A stretch of 32,716 nt of DNA from Bacteroidota bacterium (GTDB taxonomy: Bacteria > Bacteroidota > Bacteroidia > Bacteroidales > FEN-979). Below are positions 16,311 through 24,820 of this stretch, piece by piece. A program made the position numbers and the translations under genes. Below the pieces are notes generated by a model that did not search any database, was not told the origin of the DNA, and saw nothing but the letters and a program-made list of their open reading frames with translations. The DNA lies in the NCBI GenBank assembly GCA_016868575.1, contig VGGL01000022.1, positions 1 to 32,716 of the forward strand, in the 5' to 3' direction. Position 1 is the first letter of the stretch. Each line of letters begins with the position of its first letter.

Positions 16311-17564
16311 TCAGCCATTAAATTTTTTAAAGATCATGCATGCGTTGTGTCCACCGAAGCCAAAAGTGTTACTCAATGCTGCATTGACTGTTCTTTGCTG
16401 CGCTTTATTAAAGGTAAAGTTCAGCTTGTTGTCGAGTTCAGGTTCGTCGGTGAAGTGATTGATCGTGGGTGGGACGATATCATTTTTCACGGCCAGGATG
16501 GCGGCGATGCTTTCAATTGCGCCGGCAGCGCCGAGCAAGTGGCCGGTCATCGACTTGGTGGAGTTGATGTTGATCTTGTAAGCGTGATCACCAAACAATC
16601 TCTGGATAGCTTTCACTTCAGAGATATCTCCGAGGGGTGTGGCGGTACCGTGGGTATTGATGTGATCTACATCCGCTAATTGCAGTCCTGCATCTTCCAT
16701 TGCCAGACGCATACAATTATAGGCACCGAGTCCTTCCGGATGGGGTTGGGTGATGTGATAGGCATCGGCAGAGAGGCCGGCACCTGCCACTTCCGCGTAG
16801 ATCTTAGCGCCCCTGGCAAGGGCATGTTCAAGTTCTTCAAAGACAAGGGCACCGGCGCCTTCTCCCATCACAAATCCGTCGCGGTCCTTGTCAAACGGAC
16901 GGGAAGCTGTCTGGGGGTCATCGTTCCGGGTAGAAATCGCATGCATGGCGCTGAAGCCACCCACTCCCGCAGGATTAATGGTAGCTTCAGATCCACCGGC
17001 AACAAACATGTCGGCTTTACCAAGGCGGATATAGATCAATGCATCAGCCAGGGCATTGGCAGAAGAAGCACAGGCCGACACGGTGGCGAAATTGGGCCCG
17101 CGGAAACCATATTTAATGGAGATATGGCCGGCGGCAATGTCCGCGATCATCTTTGGAATAAAGAATGGATTAAACCGAGGTACACCTCCGCTTTTCACAT
17201 ACTCACCAATCTCATATAAAAAGGTATCCAACCCGCCTATCCCACTCGACCAGATCACCCCGATCCGATCCAGGTCAACCTTGTCCAGGTCAATACCCGA
17301 ATCATTCACGGCCTCTTCAGCACAGGCAATGCCGTACTGCGCATAAGGATCATATTTGCGAGCCTCTTTCCGGTCGAAAAAATTCTCCGGATTAAAGCCT
17401 TTCACCTCACAGGCGAACCTGGTCTTGAAATTGGTTGTGTCAAAACGGGTGATGGGCCCTGCGCTGCTCACGCCATTGATCAGCCCATTCCAGTATTCTC
17501 CCAAGGTGTTACCGAGAGGTGTTAAAGCACCCAGCCCGGTAACGACGACCCGCTTAAATGTCAT
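16311..17564 (-). CDS. fabF: 3-oxoacyl-[acyl-carrier-protein] synthase II
   Basis: Condensing enzyme of type II fatty-acid elongation, joining malonyl-ACP to acyl-ACP. Protein of 417 residues, normal size. The catalytic triad is C165 in ATVSACASSANALADAL, H305 in HINTHGTATPLGD and H342 in SMTGHLLGAAGAIES, with the conserved lysine K337 just before. The end NTFGFGGHNACMIFK is the usual glycine-rich loop. The gene follows acpP by 18 bases, which keeps the carrier protein and its synthase in one transcript. Confidence 0.96.
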   Translation of the reverse strand: MTFKRVVVTGLGALTPLGNTLGEYWNGLINGVSSAGPITRFDTTNFKTRFACEVKGFNPENFFDRKEARKYDPYAQYGIACAEEAVNDSGIDLDKVDLDRIGVIWSSGIGGLDTFLYEIGEYVKSGGVPRFNPFFIPKMIADIAAGHISIKYGFRGPNFATVSACASSANALADALIYIRLGKADMFVAGGSEATINPAGVGGFSAMHAISTRNDDPQTASRPFDKDRDGFVMGEGAGALVFEELEHALARGAKIYAEVAGAGLSADAYHITQPHPEGLGAYNCMRLAMEDAGLQLADVDHINTHGTATPLGDISEVKAIQRLFGDHAYKININSTKSMTGHLLGAAGAIESIAAILAVKNDIVPPTINHFTDEPELDNKLNFTFNKAQQRTVNAALSNTFGFGGHNACMIFKKFNG

Positions 17565-17582
17565 CGAATAAAGAAAGTTTAC

Positions 17583-17819
17583 TTATTTCGCGTTGTTCTC
17601 AATATAGGCTATCGCTTCGCCTACCGTACTGATCTTTTCTGCCTGATCATCAGGGATCGCAATGTCGAATTCTTTTTCAAATTCCATGATAAGTTCAACC
17701 GTATCCAGTGAGTCTGCTCCAAGGTCATTGGTAAAACTTGCCTCAGGGGTAACTTCAGCAGGATCAACTCCCAGCTTATCAACAATGATAGCTTTAACTT
17801 TGTTCGTAATTTCAGACAT
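17583..17819 (-). CDS. acpP: Acyl carrier protein
   Basis: Acidic protein of 78 residues. The phosphopantetheine attachment serine is S37 in [20 protein letters not shown]. Four-helix pattern and length are typical. It carries growing acyl chains for fatty-acid, lipid A and phospholipid synthesis. It is first in the acpP-fabF-rnc-IPExxxVDY operon and is preceded by a promoter-like sequence at 17849-17880. Confidence 0.97.
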   Translation of the reverse strand: MSEITNKVKAIIVDKLGVDPAEVTPEASFTNDLGADSLDTVELIMEFEKEFDIAIPDDQAEKISTVGEAIAYIENNAK

Positions 17820-17848
17820 GGTTTTTCCTTTTTTGGTTAAACGGACTG

Positions 17849-17880
17849 CAAAGAAATGAATTTTATCCTAAATCTACAAA
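17849..17880 (-). promoter_or_regulatory. Candidate acpP promoter
   Basis: On the minus strand a TTTG (plus-strand 17877-17880) stands 20 bases upstream of TTTCTTTG (plus-strand 17849-17856), which differs from TAnnTTTG at one position. Spacing is ideal, and the transcript would start near 17845, about 26 bases before the ATG. Confidence 0.5.
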
Positions 17881-17982
17881 ATTTAATCTTACCCTCTCCC
17901 TTTTTCTATGCATTATACACTGAAAATCAATGCAATAAAATCATGCATCAATTTTCGGGCGTGTAAAAGTAATATTTAATTT

Positions 17983-17990
17983 TATATTTG
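17983..17990 (+). promoter_or_regulatory. Candidate -7 box upstream of purN
   Basis: TATATTTG is a full TAnnTTTG match 96 bases before the purN ATG. A second, imperfect box (TATATTTT, 18053-18060) lies closer. The 266-base acpP-purN spacer is AT-rich and otherwise holds nothing I can name. Confidence 0.35.
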
Positions 17991-18085
17991 GAAATCGTAA
18001 TATTACCACAGCGCCTGATTGATATCATTGAAAACTTTGATCCGGTCGGGGGTATATTTTTAAATAAACTGATTTTTATCATAAA

Positions 18086-18667
18086 ATGACAAGTAAAAAG
18101 AAAATCATCGCCATTTTTGCCTCCGGGAATGGCACAAATGCGGAAAAGCTGGCCGGGTATTTTATGAATCATCCAGAGGCAACAGTTCGTCTTTTGTTGT
18201 GTAATCGCAGGGATGCGATGGTTTTAGAGCGATTCAACCGGCTGCGCATCCCAACAGTGACCTTTTCCCGTGAAGAGTTTTCTGACGCTGCTTTTCTTTT
18301 ATCGGTTTTGAAAGAATTTGAGGTGGATTTGATCGTATTGGCCGGGTTTCTTTGGTTGGTCCCTGCTCCGATCATTCAGGCCTATCCCTCACGGATCATC
18401 AATATTCACCCTGCTTTGCTTCCAAAGTTTGGCGGTAAAGGGATGTACGGAGAAAAAGTTCATGAGGCCGTTCTGGCAGCCGGAGAAAAAGAATCAGGCA
18501 TCACCATCCATTATGTGAATGAAGCCTACGACGAGGGGTCGGTGATCTTCCAGGCCAGGATCCAGGTTCTTCCAGGTGATACCTCCGACAGGCTGGCTGC
18601 ACGCATTCATGAGTTGGAATACCGGCATTTTCCGCAGGTGGTGGAAAAGCTAATTTCGATGGCCTGA
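18086..18667 (+). CDS. purN: Phosphoribosylglycinamide formyltransferase
   Basis: Third step of purine synthesis: transfers a formyl group from 10-formyltetrahydrofolate to glycinamide ribonucleotide. Protein of 193 residues. The phosphate-binding start is IFASGNGTNAEKL, with GNGTN in place of the common GSGTN. N106 and H108 in INIHPALLPKFGGKGMYG, and D149 in YVNEAYDEG, match the catalytic asparagine, histidine and aspartate of the E. coli enzyme. It is a single gene between divergent acpP and convergent pgi; no other purine gene is adjacent. Confidence 0.95.
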   Translation: MTSKKKIIAIFASGNGTNAEKLAGYFMNHPEATVRLLLCNRRDAMVLERFNRLRIPTVTFSREEFSDAAFLLSVLKEFEVDLIVLAGFLWLVPAPIIQAYPSRIINIHPALLPKFGGKGMYGEKVHEAVLAAGEKESGITIHYVNEAYDEGSVIFQARIQVLPGDTSDRLAARIHELEYRHFPQVVEKLISMA

Positions 18668-18675
18668 TCAGCCGA

Positions 18676-20022
18676 TTATTGCTGAAGGCGTTGCAGGATT
18701 TGATTTGTTTCTTCTTCAAATCCCGGTTTTCCCAGCAGGGCAAACATATTCTTTTTATAGGCTTCCACTCCGGGTTGGTCAAACGGGTTAACGCCAAGCA
18801 TATACCCGTTCAGGGCACAGGCAAACTCAAAGAAATAGATCAACTGCCCAAGGGTGTCTGCATGGAGGCGGGGGAGGATCAGTTCCAGTACAGGGACACC
18901 ACCATCCAGGTGAGCCAGGGTTGTGCCCACGGAAGCCAGGGCATTGATCTCATGCATCGATTTGCCCGCCAGGAAATTCATCCCGTCCAGGTTCTCTTCA
19001 TCCCTTGGAATGACGAGTTGCGTTTCAGGAGTTTCGATTGTCAGGACGGTTTCAAATAGCATCCTGCGGCCTTCCTGGATATACTGTCCCAGGGAATGAA
19101 GATCGGTGGTAAAATTCACTCCGGCCGGAAAGATCCCTTTGAATTCCTTTCCTTCGCTTTCGCCATAGAGCTGTTTCCACCATTCAATAAGGTAATGCAG
19201 ACCGGGATGGTAATTGGCAAGTACTTCTACGAATTTTCCCGATTCATAGAGGGCATATCTGATCGCAGCATACTCGCAGGCTGGATTTTTTTCAATCTCA
19301 GCGGTTCGTTTCAGCTCCTGTTCTGCTTTGCGGGCACCCTGGATGAGCTGTTTGACATCCACACCGGCAAGGGCTAAGGGGAGCAATCCAACAGGCGTGA
19401 GAACGGAGTACCTGCCTCCGACATCATCAGGGATGACATATGATTTATACTGCTCCCTATCGGCCATGGTTTTGAGTGCACCACGGGCACGGTCGGTGAT
19501 GGCAATAATCCGCCTGCGACTCCCTTTGATACCATATTTCTTTTCAAGATGGGTTTTTAAAAGTCGAAAAGCAAGGGCCGGTTCTGTGGTGGTTCCTGAC
19601 TTCGAGATGACGATAAGCGCATATTCCTGGCCTTCGAGATATTGAAGCAATCGGGCGTGGTAGTCACCATCCATATGATGCCCGGCATAGATGATCTGCG
19701 GGATTTTTTGTCCTTTGACCGTAGCGGAAAAAGGAGGTGTGAGTGCCTCGATAACCGCCCGGGCTCCCAAATATGACCCACCGATACCAATCACAATGAT
19801 TACATCGGCTAACTCCCGCAATCGTTTACATCCTTCATTGATCTCCTCCAGGAAATGGTCTGAAGTTGACGATGGCAGGTCAACCCATCCCAGGAAATCA
19901 GCGCCTTTACCTGTCCTGGAAAGTATGTCCCGGTGGCATCGATCGACGGCCGGTTGAAGCGTTTTCCATATGTCGCCGGGTAAAAAGGTCCTGGCTTTTG
20001 ATGTTTGAATTCGAATATCCAT
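18676..20022 (-). CDS. pgi: Glucose-6-phosphate isomerase
   Basis: Interconverts glucose 6-phosphate and fructose 6-phosphate. Protein of 448 residues from the ATG at 20022; an upstream ATG at 20094 adds 24 non-conserved residues and is rejected. Family landmarks are IGIGGSYLGARAVIEAL, the sugar-phosphate loop ISKSGTTTEPALAFR, GGRYSVLTPVGLLPLALAG, and YGESEGKEFKGIFPAGVNFT. The short form without the N-terminal extension is that of Bacteroides and Firmicutes. A near -7 box, TATTTTCG (minus strand, plus-strand 20045-20052), lies 23 bases from the ATG. It diverges from the histidine kinase gene. Confidence 0.95.
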   Translation of the reverse strand: MDIRIQTSKARTFLPGDIWKTLQPAVDRCHRDILSRTGKGADFLGWVDLPSSTSDHFLEEINEGCKRLRELADVIIVIGIGGSYLGARAVIEALTPPFSATVKGQKIPQIIYAGHHMDGDYHARLLQYLEGQEYALIVISKSGTTTEPALAFRLLKTHLEKKYGIKGSRRRIIAITDRARGALKTMADREQYKSYVIPDDVGGRYSVLTPVGLLPLALAGVDVKQLIQGARKAEQELKRTAEIEKNPACEYAAIRYALYESGKFVEVLANYHPGLHYLIEWWKQLYGESEGKEFKGIFPAGVNFTTDLHSLGQYIQEGRRMLFETVLTIETPETQLVIPRDEENLDGMNFLAGKSMHEINALASVGTTLAHLDGGVPVLELILPRLHADTLGQLIYFFEFACALNGYMLGVNPFDQPGVEAYKKNMFALLGKPGFEEETNQILQRLQQ

Positions 20023-20134
20023 GTTCAGTTGATTTTCGCGCTTACGAAAATACAAAAACTGTTGACAACTGTTTCCCGCCGGTGATGTGTTCAATATTTG
20101 ATAACCATTACAATGATCCGCCGTTAAAAAGCGT

Positions 20135-20142
20135 TATTTTTG
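20135..20142 (+). promoter_or_regulatory. -7 box of the two-component operon
   Basis: TATTTTTG fits TAnnTTTG and ends only 4 bases before the ATG at 20147. With the G at -4, transcription would begin one base before the start codon, so the mRNA is predicted to be leaderless. No good -33 element is seen. Confidence 0.45.
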
Positions 20143-20146
20143 TCGA

Positions 20147-21445
20147 ATGAACCCCCGCCGACTGGTCTTGTTGATCATCATCCTTTCTCTTTCCCTCTGC
20201 GGGTTACTGGGAATTCAGCTCTATTGGATACGGCACACGCTGGCCATAAGGGAAGTCAATTTCCGCAGAAGTGTCAACGAAGCCCTGTCGGAGGTTGTGT
20301 TTCAGGCGGAGCTGTTCGGGAAACAACACGGAACCAAAGGCGGCATCAAGAAGGGCTCTTCCATCGGATATTCTATTTTCCGGCCTGTGGAGGAGCAGCT
20401 ATCTGAAGAGATCCTGGGTTCCATCATCCGGAAAGAATTATCACAAAAAGGTATTGATACCCGTTTTGAGTTTGGGGTTTTCAGCCCTAAAAAGAAAGAC
20501 TTTGTGATCAAGAAAGCTACGGTGGGAAGAAATGACCTGATCAAAAAGGGTTATGCCGTGACGATGTTCCCGGATGAGCTGTTCGCCAGCCCTAATTACC
20601 TGATCGTCTATTTTCCACATGAGAAAAGCTTCTTATTATCCCAATTGGGGGGGCTTTTCATCTCTTCTTTCCTCCTCATCGGAATCATCGCATACGCCTT
20701 TTATTATGCTGTGATGACGATTTTTCGGCAAAAGCGGCTTTCGGAGATGAAAAATGATTTCATCAACAACATGACCCACGAATTCAAGACACCGATTTCG
20801 ACCATCTCCCTGGCTTGTGAAGCCTTACGCGACAAGGAGGTGAGCAAGGATGTTTCTTTCTATAATACCTATGTCGGGATCATCCACGAGGAGAACCGGC
20901 GCCTGGCAATTATGGCCGAAAAGATCCTGCAAACCGCAGTAATCGATAAAGGTCAGCTTAAATTAAAGAAAGAGCTTTTCGACATCCACCAGGTGATTGA
21001 TGAAGTAATCCGGAACATCGGTATCCAGGTTGAGATCAAGGATGGCGAGATCATCCGTGATTACCGGGCGGTAAGGAAGGAAGTATTTGCCGATCGGGTG
21101 CATATCATCAATGCGATCTACAACTTGCTGGATAATGCCAATAAATATTCCCCGAAAAAACCGCAAATCCGGGTGGTCACGGAAAATAATGAGAGCCGGA
21201 TCATCGTTGCCATTGAAGACAAAGGCATTGGCATTTCCACCAGCGATCAGAAACGGTTGTTTGAAAAACTATACCGCATACCAACCGGAAATATCCACGA
21301 CGTGAGGGGATTTGGGCTGGGATTAAGTTACGTCAAGGCAATTGTTGAAAAGCATGGAGGCGAAGTGGGCATGGAAAGTGAACTGAACAAGGGGAGCAAA
21401 TTCTGGTTCTCCCTTCCAATGGATGAACAAACCGAAAACGAATAA
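20147..21445 (+). CDS. Sensor histidine kinase (two-component system)
   Basis: Protein of 432 residues. Membrane helices at about 6-26 and 163-190 enclose a periplasmic sensor domain of about 135 residues with no family I can name. The HisKA domain starts at KNDFINNMTHEFKTPISTIS with phospho-acceptor H211. The ATPase domain has the N box (NAIYNLLDNANKYS, N326 and N330), the G1 box DKGIGIS (D358) and the G2 box RGFGLGLSYV, and ends in GSKFWFSLP. It follows the layout of the Bacteroides RprX sensor, but the ligand is not deducible. The response regulator begins 4 bases after its stop. Confidence 0.92.
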   Translation: MNPRRLVLLIIILSLSLCGLLGIQLYWIRHTLAIREVNFRRSVNEALSEVVFQAELFGKQHGTKGGIKKGSSIGYSIFRPVEEQLSEEILGSIIRKELSQKGIDTRFEFGVFSPKKKDFVIKKATVGRNDLIKKGYAVTMFPDELFASPNYLIVYFPHEKSFLLSQLGGLFISSFLLIGIIAYAFYYAVMTIFRQKRLSEMKNDFINNMTHEFKTPISTISLACEALRDKEVSKDVSFYNTYVGIIHEENRRLAIMAEKILQTAVIDKGQLKLKKELFDIHQVIDEVIRNIGIQVEIKDGEIIRDYRAVRKEVFADRVHIINAIYNLLDNANKYSPKKPQIRVVTENNESRIIVAIEDKGIGISTSDQKRLFEKLYRIPTGNIHDVRGFGLGLSYVKAIVEKHGGEVGMESELNKGSKFWFSLPMDEQTENE

Positions 21446-21449
21446 AACC

Positions 21450-22157
21450 ATGGAAAAAAAGAACATCCGGGTTTTGCTGGCAGAAGATGACCGCAACCTG
21501 GGGAATATCCTCAAGGACTATCTGATCGCCAAAGGGTATGATGTTACCCTGTGCGTCAATGGTCAGGAAGCATTCAATGCTTTTAAAAAGCTGGAGCTGG
21601 ACTTCTGCATCATTGACATTATGATGCCTGTGAAAGATGGTTTTACCCTGATCAAGGAAATTCGTCAGATCGACTCCCGCATTCCACTCCTGATCCTTAC
21701 GGCCAAATCACTTCAGGAAGACAAGCTCAAAGGATTTGAGCTGGGGGCAGATGATTACCTTACCAAGCCCTTCAGTATGGATGAGTTGTTGATGCGGATC
21801 CAGGCTATCCTCCGGCGGACGGAAAAGTCACGATCCGAAGCAGGAGCAGAAAACATATTTAATATCGGGAAATATTCCTTTGATTTCAACCGGCACCTCC
21901 TCACCATCCAGCAGAAACAACAGAAGCTGACATCGAAAGAGGCGGCATTGTTGCGGTTGCTCTGTCAGCAACAGAATGAGGTGGTAGATCGCAGCATGGC
22001 TCTTCAACGGATCTGGAACGACGACAACTACTTCAATGCCCGGAGCATGGATGTTTATATCGTGAAGCTGAGAAAGTACCTTCGCGATGATCCGGATGTG
22101 GAGCTCATGAATGTGCACGGAGTGGGATTTAAGCTGGTCGTCAACACGCAATCCTGA
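21450..22157 (+). CDS. OmpR-family response regulator
   Basis: Protein of 235 residues from the ATG at 21450. An earlier ATG at 21423 overlaps the kinase gene and adds nine non-conserved residues. The receiver domain (about 5-122) has the acidic pair D13-D14, phospho-acceptor D56 in CIIDIMMP, T85 and K107 in ADDYLTKPFS. A winged-helix DNA-binding domain follows (about 140-235), ending in RSMDVYIVKLRKYL and VHGVGFKLVV. It is the cognate partner of the upstream kinase, similar in layout to RprY. Its stop overlaps the rsmI start by one base. Confidence 0.94.
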   Translation: MEKKNIRVLLAEDDRNLGNILKDYLIAKGYDVTLCVNGQEAFNAFKKLELDFCIIDIMMPVKDGFTLIKEIRQIDSRIPLLILTAKSLQEDKLKGFELGADDYLTKPFSMDELLMRIQAILRRTEKSRSEAGAENIFNIGKYSFDFNRHLLTIQQKQQKLTSKEAALLRLLCQQQNEVVDRSMALQRIWNDDNYFNARSMDVYIVKLRKYLRDDPDVELMNVHGVGFKLVVNTQS

Positions 22158-22831
22158 TGGCCAGGCTATTTCTGATACCCACACCCATCGGAAACCTGGA
22201 GGACATTACCCTCCGGGCCCTGCGCACTATCCGGGAGACAGACATCCTGCTGGCCGAGGATACCCGCAAGACCTCCATTCTTCTAAACCATCACGGGGTG
22301 AACAGGAAAACCTTCTCCTGCCACCAGCACAATGAAAAACAGATGCTCCCGAGAGTATTGACCTGGCTGGAGGAAGGGAAAACGGTCGGACTGATCTCAG
22401 ATGCAGGAACACCGGGTATTTCCGACCCCGGCTATCTTCTGGTTCATCATGCTATTGAGAACGGTCACGAGGTGGAATGTCTGCCCGGACCTACCGCCTT
22501 GATCCCTGCATTAGTCAACTCTGGCTTTCCATCGGATCATTTTCTTTTTTGCGGATTCCTGCCACAGAAAAAAGGGAGGCAAACCCGGATCAGAGAGCTG
22601 GCCCAGGTGCCTTATACGCTCATTCTTTATGAATCGCCACACCGTTTGGTACGGACACTGGAAGCCCTGGCAACCGAAATGGGGGCTGAACGAAAGGCTT
22701 GCGTGTGCAGGGAACTGACAAAAATATATGAGGAAAAAAACCGGGGAACCCTCGAATCATTGCTACACCATTACCAGACCAGGCAGGTAAAGGGCGAGAT
22801 CGTCATCATTATTGAAGGGAAAATAATCTGA
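22157..22831 (+). CDS. rsmI: 16S rRNA (cytidine-1402-2'-O)-methyltransferase
   Basis: Methylates the ribose of C1402 in the ribosomal decoding centre using S-adenosylmethionine. Protein of 224 residues of the tetrapyrrole-methylase fold: LFLIPTPIGNLEDITLRALR at the start, LAEDTRKTSILLNHH, GLISDAGTPGISDPGYLLV in the cofactor site, and CLPGPTALIPALVNSGFPSD. The ATG overlaps the regulator's TGA (TGATG), pointing to translational coupling. Its TGA abuts the stop codon of the convergent acylphosphatase gene (palindrome TGATCA at 22829-22834). Confidence 0.94.
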   Translation: MARLFLIPTPIGNLEDITLRALRTIRETDILLAEDTRKTSILLNHHGVNRKTFSCHQHNEKQMLPRVLTWLEEGKTVGLISDAGTPGISDPGYLLVHHAIENGHEVECLPGPTALIPALVNSGFPSDHFLFCGFLPQKKGRQTRIRELAQVPYTLILYESPHRLVRTLEALATEMGAERKACVCRELTKIYEEKNRGTLESLLHHYQTRQVKGEIVIIIEGKII

Positions 22832-23125
22832 TCAGGATTCCTTTTTTGAACGGCGACGGACCACCTCAAAACTGGCATAGTTTTTTAGGACGCCCTCCTC
22901 AATCTCCACGTTGTCGATCACACAGCCTGTCGGGCCTATCTTACACCAGTCGATAAGTTTCTGAAGATCTTCTTCTTCACCTTCCGCTTCGATGAGAATA
23001 GAACCATCACTTTTGTTTCTGACAAAGCCTTTGAGGTTAAACAGGTAAGCTTTCTGAACCGTGGTAAATCGAAAACCAACCCGCTGAACCCGGCCATAAA
23101 TACGGATTTTGTAATGTTTCTTCAT
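22832..23125 (-). CDS. acyP: Acylphosphatase
   Basis: Protein of 97 residues that hydrolyses acyl-phosphate bonds of small metabolites. The catalytic residues are R19 in GRVQRVGFRF and N37 in GFVRNKSDGSI, both as expected for the family. A longer reading frame begins at 23263 but overlaps the LuxE-like gene; the ATG at 23125 gives the standard length and lies just downstream of a full -7 box. Acyl phosphates are formed by acetate kinase or carbamoyl-phosphate metabolism, and the physiological substrate is not evident here. Confidence 0.92.
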   Translation of the reverse strand: MKKHYKIRIYGRVQRVGFRFTTVQKAYLFNLKGFVRNKSDGSILIEAEGEEEDLQKLIDWCKIGPTGCVIDNVEIEEGVLKNYASFEVVRRRSKKES

Positions 23126-23159
23126 AACATGGTGTTTGAAACACATTTCATGGGAGCAG

Positions 23160-23167
23160 CAAATGTA
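23160..23167 (-). promoter_or_regulatory. -7 box of the acylphosphatase gene
   Basis: The minus strand reads TACATTTG, a full TAnnTTTG match. Transcription would begin near 23156, about 30 bases before the ATG at 23125, supporting the shorter start. Confidence 0.5.
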
Positions 23168-23244
23168 AACACTTTTTCTCTTCGGATGATTAATTCGACT
23201 ATCAATTTTTATACACTTCGTTTTGAAAAATTGAGTCTCATAGA

Positions 23245-24222
23245 TTAAATCATCAGGCTGCACCCCCTTGCATCGCTTTGATCTGCCCGGCCTGATATTT
23301 CAATGGATCCATCCGCATTTTTTCTACCCATGTCTTCCGTTTCGATAAAAGAACAGGAATGGCGGTTTGCCAGGTCGATGATCCGGATGATGCCGTATTT
23401 CCCATCTTCCGCTTCCTTCCGGGGATCATCCAGGTCGCGGATACGGATTTGCATCCAGGGCGGTGTTTGAAACAACCCTTTCCCTTGTGAATAAGCCTGG
23501 GAGAGTAATTCCGTCATCCCATATTCCGAATGAATGTCCTGAACCCGGAAAGCCTTGCATAATTTCTCATGCAGCTCCTCCCGTGTGATCTTTTCTCTTC
23601 TTCCTTTCATACCGCCCGTTTCCATGACGACGAGAGGGGAGGGGGCAATGGGAAAATCATCCACAAAATCAAGCAGGGCATAGGAAAGCCCGATCAGCAG
23701 CAGTTTCTTTTCAGCGTAAGATGAACCAAGTACCTGTTGTAATTCATTTTGCCGTTGAAGGTAGAATCCTGACACCGGGTGTTTCGTCCGGCTGATCATC
23801 TCTGAGACCATAAAGACCAGGGAAGATTGAGGTTGTTCGAGTGGTGTTGGAACGAGCGCCAGGATAATATACCGATCCAGCGGACCATAGAAGTGTTCGA
23901 AACCCTGAAGCAGACTGTGCAGATAGATTTCCGGCTGATATAAGTGATGGCGGCTTCGCTGACTCCCGGTCGTTCCGCTGCTCAGGAAAGTTTTCCATGC
24001 CCGGCTGACTTCAAATCCGGTACAAATATCATGGGTTTTGAAAAAACTCACCGGCAGGAAGGGAATATCTTCAATCTGTTTTACTTCATCTTTCGAAGAC
24101 ATGAGGTGAACAAACCGGCGGTAAACAGGGTTATGTTGGAATTGGAACCTGAACACATCCATGCAAGCCCTTTCAAACGATGTTTTGCTATGGGTCCGGA
24201 TCAGCTGGCGATAGTCGATCAT
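23245..24222 (-). CDS. LuxE-like acyl-protein synthetase / AMP-binding family protein
   Basis: Protein of 325 residues of the LuxE family, which activates a fatty acid with ATP and transfers the acyl group to an enzyme cysteine. Visible landmarks are FLPVSFFKTHDICTG near the N-terminus, the phosphate-binding FLSSGTTGSQRSRH (about 88-101), the HSEYGMTELLSQAY motif of adenylating enzymes, and the C-terminal GRADQSDARGCSL. The LuxC reductase and LuxD transferase that accompany true LuxE are not in this window. I recall similar orphan LuxE-like proteins in Bacteroidota, possibly for acyl modification of lipids or proteins. The product is not identifiable. Confidence 0.82.
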   Translation of the reverse strand: MIDYRQLIRTHSKTSFERACMDVFRFQFQHNPVYRRFVHLMSSKDEVKQIEDIPFLPVSFFKTHDICTGFEVSRAWKTFLSSGTTGSQRSRHHLYQPEIYLHSLLQGFEHFYGPLDRYIILALVPTPLEQPQSSLVFMVSEMISRTKHPVSGFYLQRQNELQQVLGSSYAEKKLLLIGLSYALLDFVDDFPIAPSPLVVMETGGMKGRREKITREELHEKLCKAFRVQDIHSEYGMTELLSQAYSQGKGLFQTPPWMQIRIRDLDDPRKEAEDGKYGIIRIIDLANRHSCSFIETEDMGRKNADGSIEISGRADQSDARGCSLMI

Positions 24223-24242
24223 CAGCGTAATTTTATAGATTA

Positions 24243-24250
24243 CAAAGATA
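24243..24250 (-). promoter_or_regulatory. -7 box of the LuxE-like gene
   Basis: The minus strand reads TATCTTTG, a full TAnnTTTG match. It predicts transcription from near 24239 and a leader of about 17 bases before the ATG at 24222. Confidence 0.45.
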
Positions 24251-24300
24251 CCGAATGGAATATTTCCTACTTTTATCCTCCTGAACTAAGGAATGGGAAC

Positions 24301-24813
24301 ATGAAAAACCGCGTGATCCGGATCAGTCTGGTTGTTTGCCTGCTCTGGCTTTCATCCTCCTGCATGAAGGATGTGACCTATCCGGATGAACCTCAAATTG
24401 AGTTCAACGATTTTACATGTCTCTTTCAGGGAAACGACACCATTGCAACAAAGGGGGTTTTAATCTTTACTTTCACGGATGGCAATGGAGATATCGGCCT
24501 GGCGGATGGCGACACCCTCCCCCCCTGGGAGCCGGGCGGAGATTACTACTATAACCTGATGATTGATTACTACGAAAAACAAAATGGAATCTTTCGGAAA
24601 ATCACCCTGGATCCTCCGTTTCACAGCCGTATCCCACTGCTGGATCCCGATCAGTTGGGAAAAGCGATCAGCGGGTATGTTCAGGATACCCTGTTGCTAA
24701 ACCCTTTTCCCATATATGACACGATTTTGTTCGAAACCTATATCATCGACAGATCCCTGCACAAGAGCAACGTCATCCGGACGCCAGAAATCGTGGTGAA
24801 AAGAACCCGCTAA
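24301..24813 (+). CDS. Putative lipoprotein of unknown function
   Basis: Protein of 170 residues from the ATG at 24301. The upstream open frame to 23944 runs antisense to the LuxE-like gene and is not used. The signal peptide ends in a lipobox (LWLSSSC), giving an acylated cysteine near residue 21. The mature part reads like a Bacteroidota surface or periplasmic lipoprotein of beta-strand type, with FTFTDGNGDIGLADGDTLPP and YYYNLMIDYYEKQNG. I recall similar sequences annotated only as hypothetical lipoproteins. A weak -7-like TACTTTTA (24268-24275) is upstream. It ends 7 bases before the convergent gene, across a CTTCTAGAAG palindrome (24818-24827). Confidence 0.78.
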   Translation: MKNRVIRISLVVCLLWLSSSCMKDVTYPDEPQIEFNDFTCLFQGNDTIATKGVLIFTFTDGNGDIGLADGDTLPPWEPGGDYYYNLMIDYYEKQNGIFRKITLDPPFHSRIPLLDPDQLGKAISGYVQDTLLLNPFPIYDTILFETYIIDRSLHKSNVIRTPEIVVKRTR

Positions 24814-24820
24814 CTTCCTT

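Noticed and set aside
17820-18085. Possible tRNA, small RNA or riboswitch in the acpP-purN spacer
   Set aside because: No cloverleaf, purine-riboswitch-like core or strong hairpin could be read; only AT-rich promoter-like sequence is visible.
17948-18172. 74-codon minus-strand frame between acpP and purN
   Set aside because: It overlaps the purN start and has no family pattern, and the spacer carries promoter-like boxes instead.
23944-24300. 119-residue extension upstream of the lipoprotein start
   Set aside because: It is antisense to the LuxE-like gene and would bury the lipobox signal peptide in the middle of the protein.
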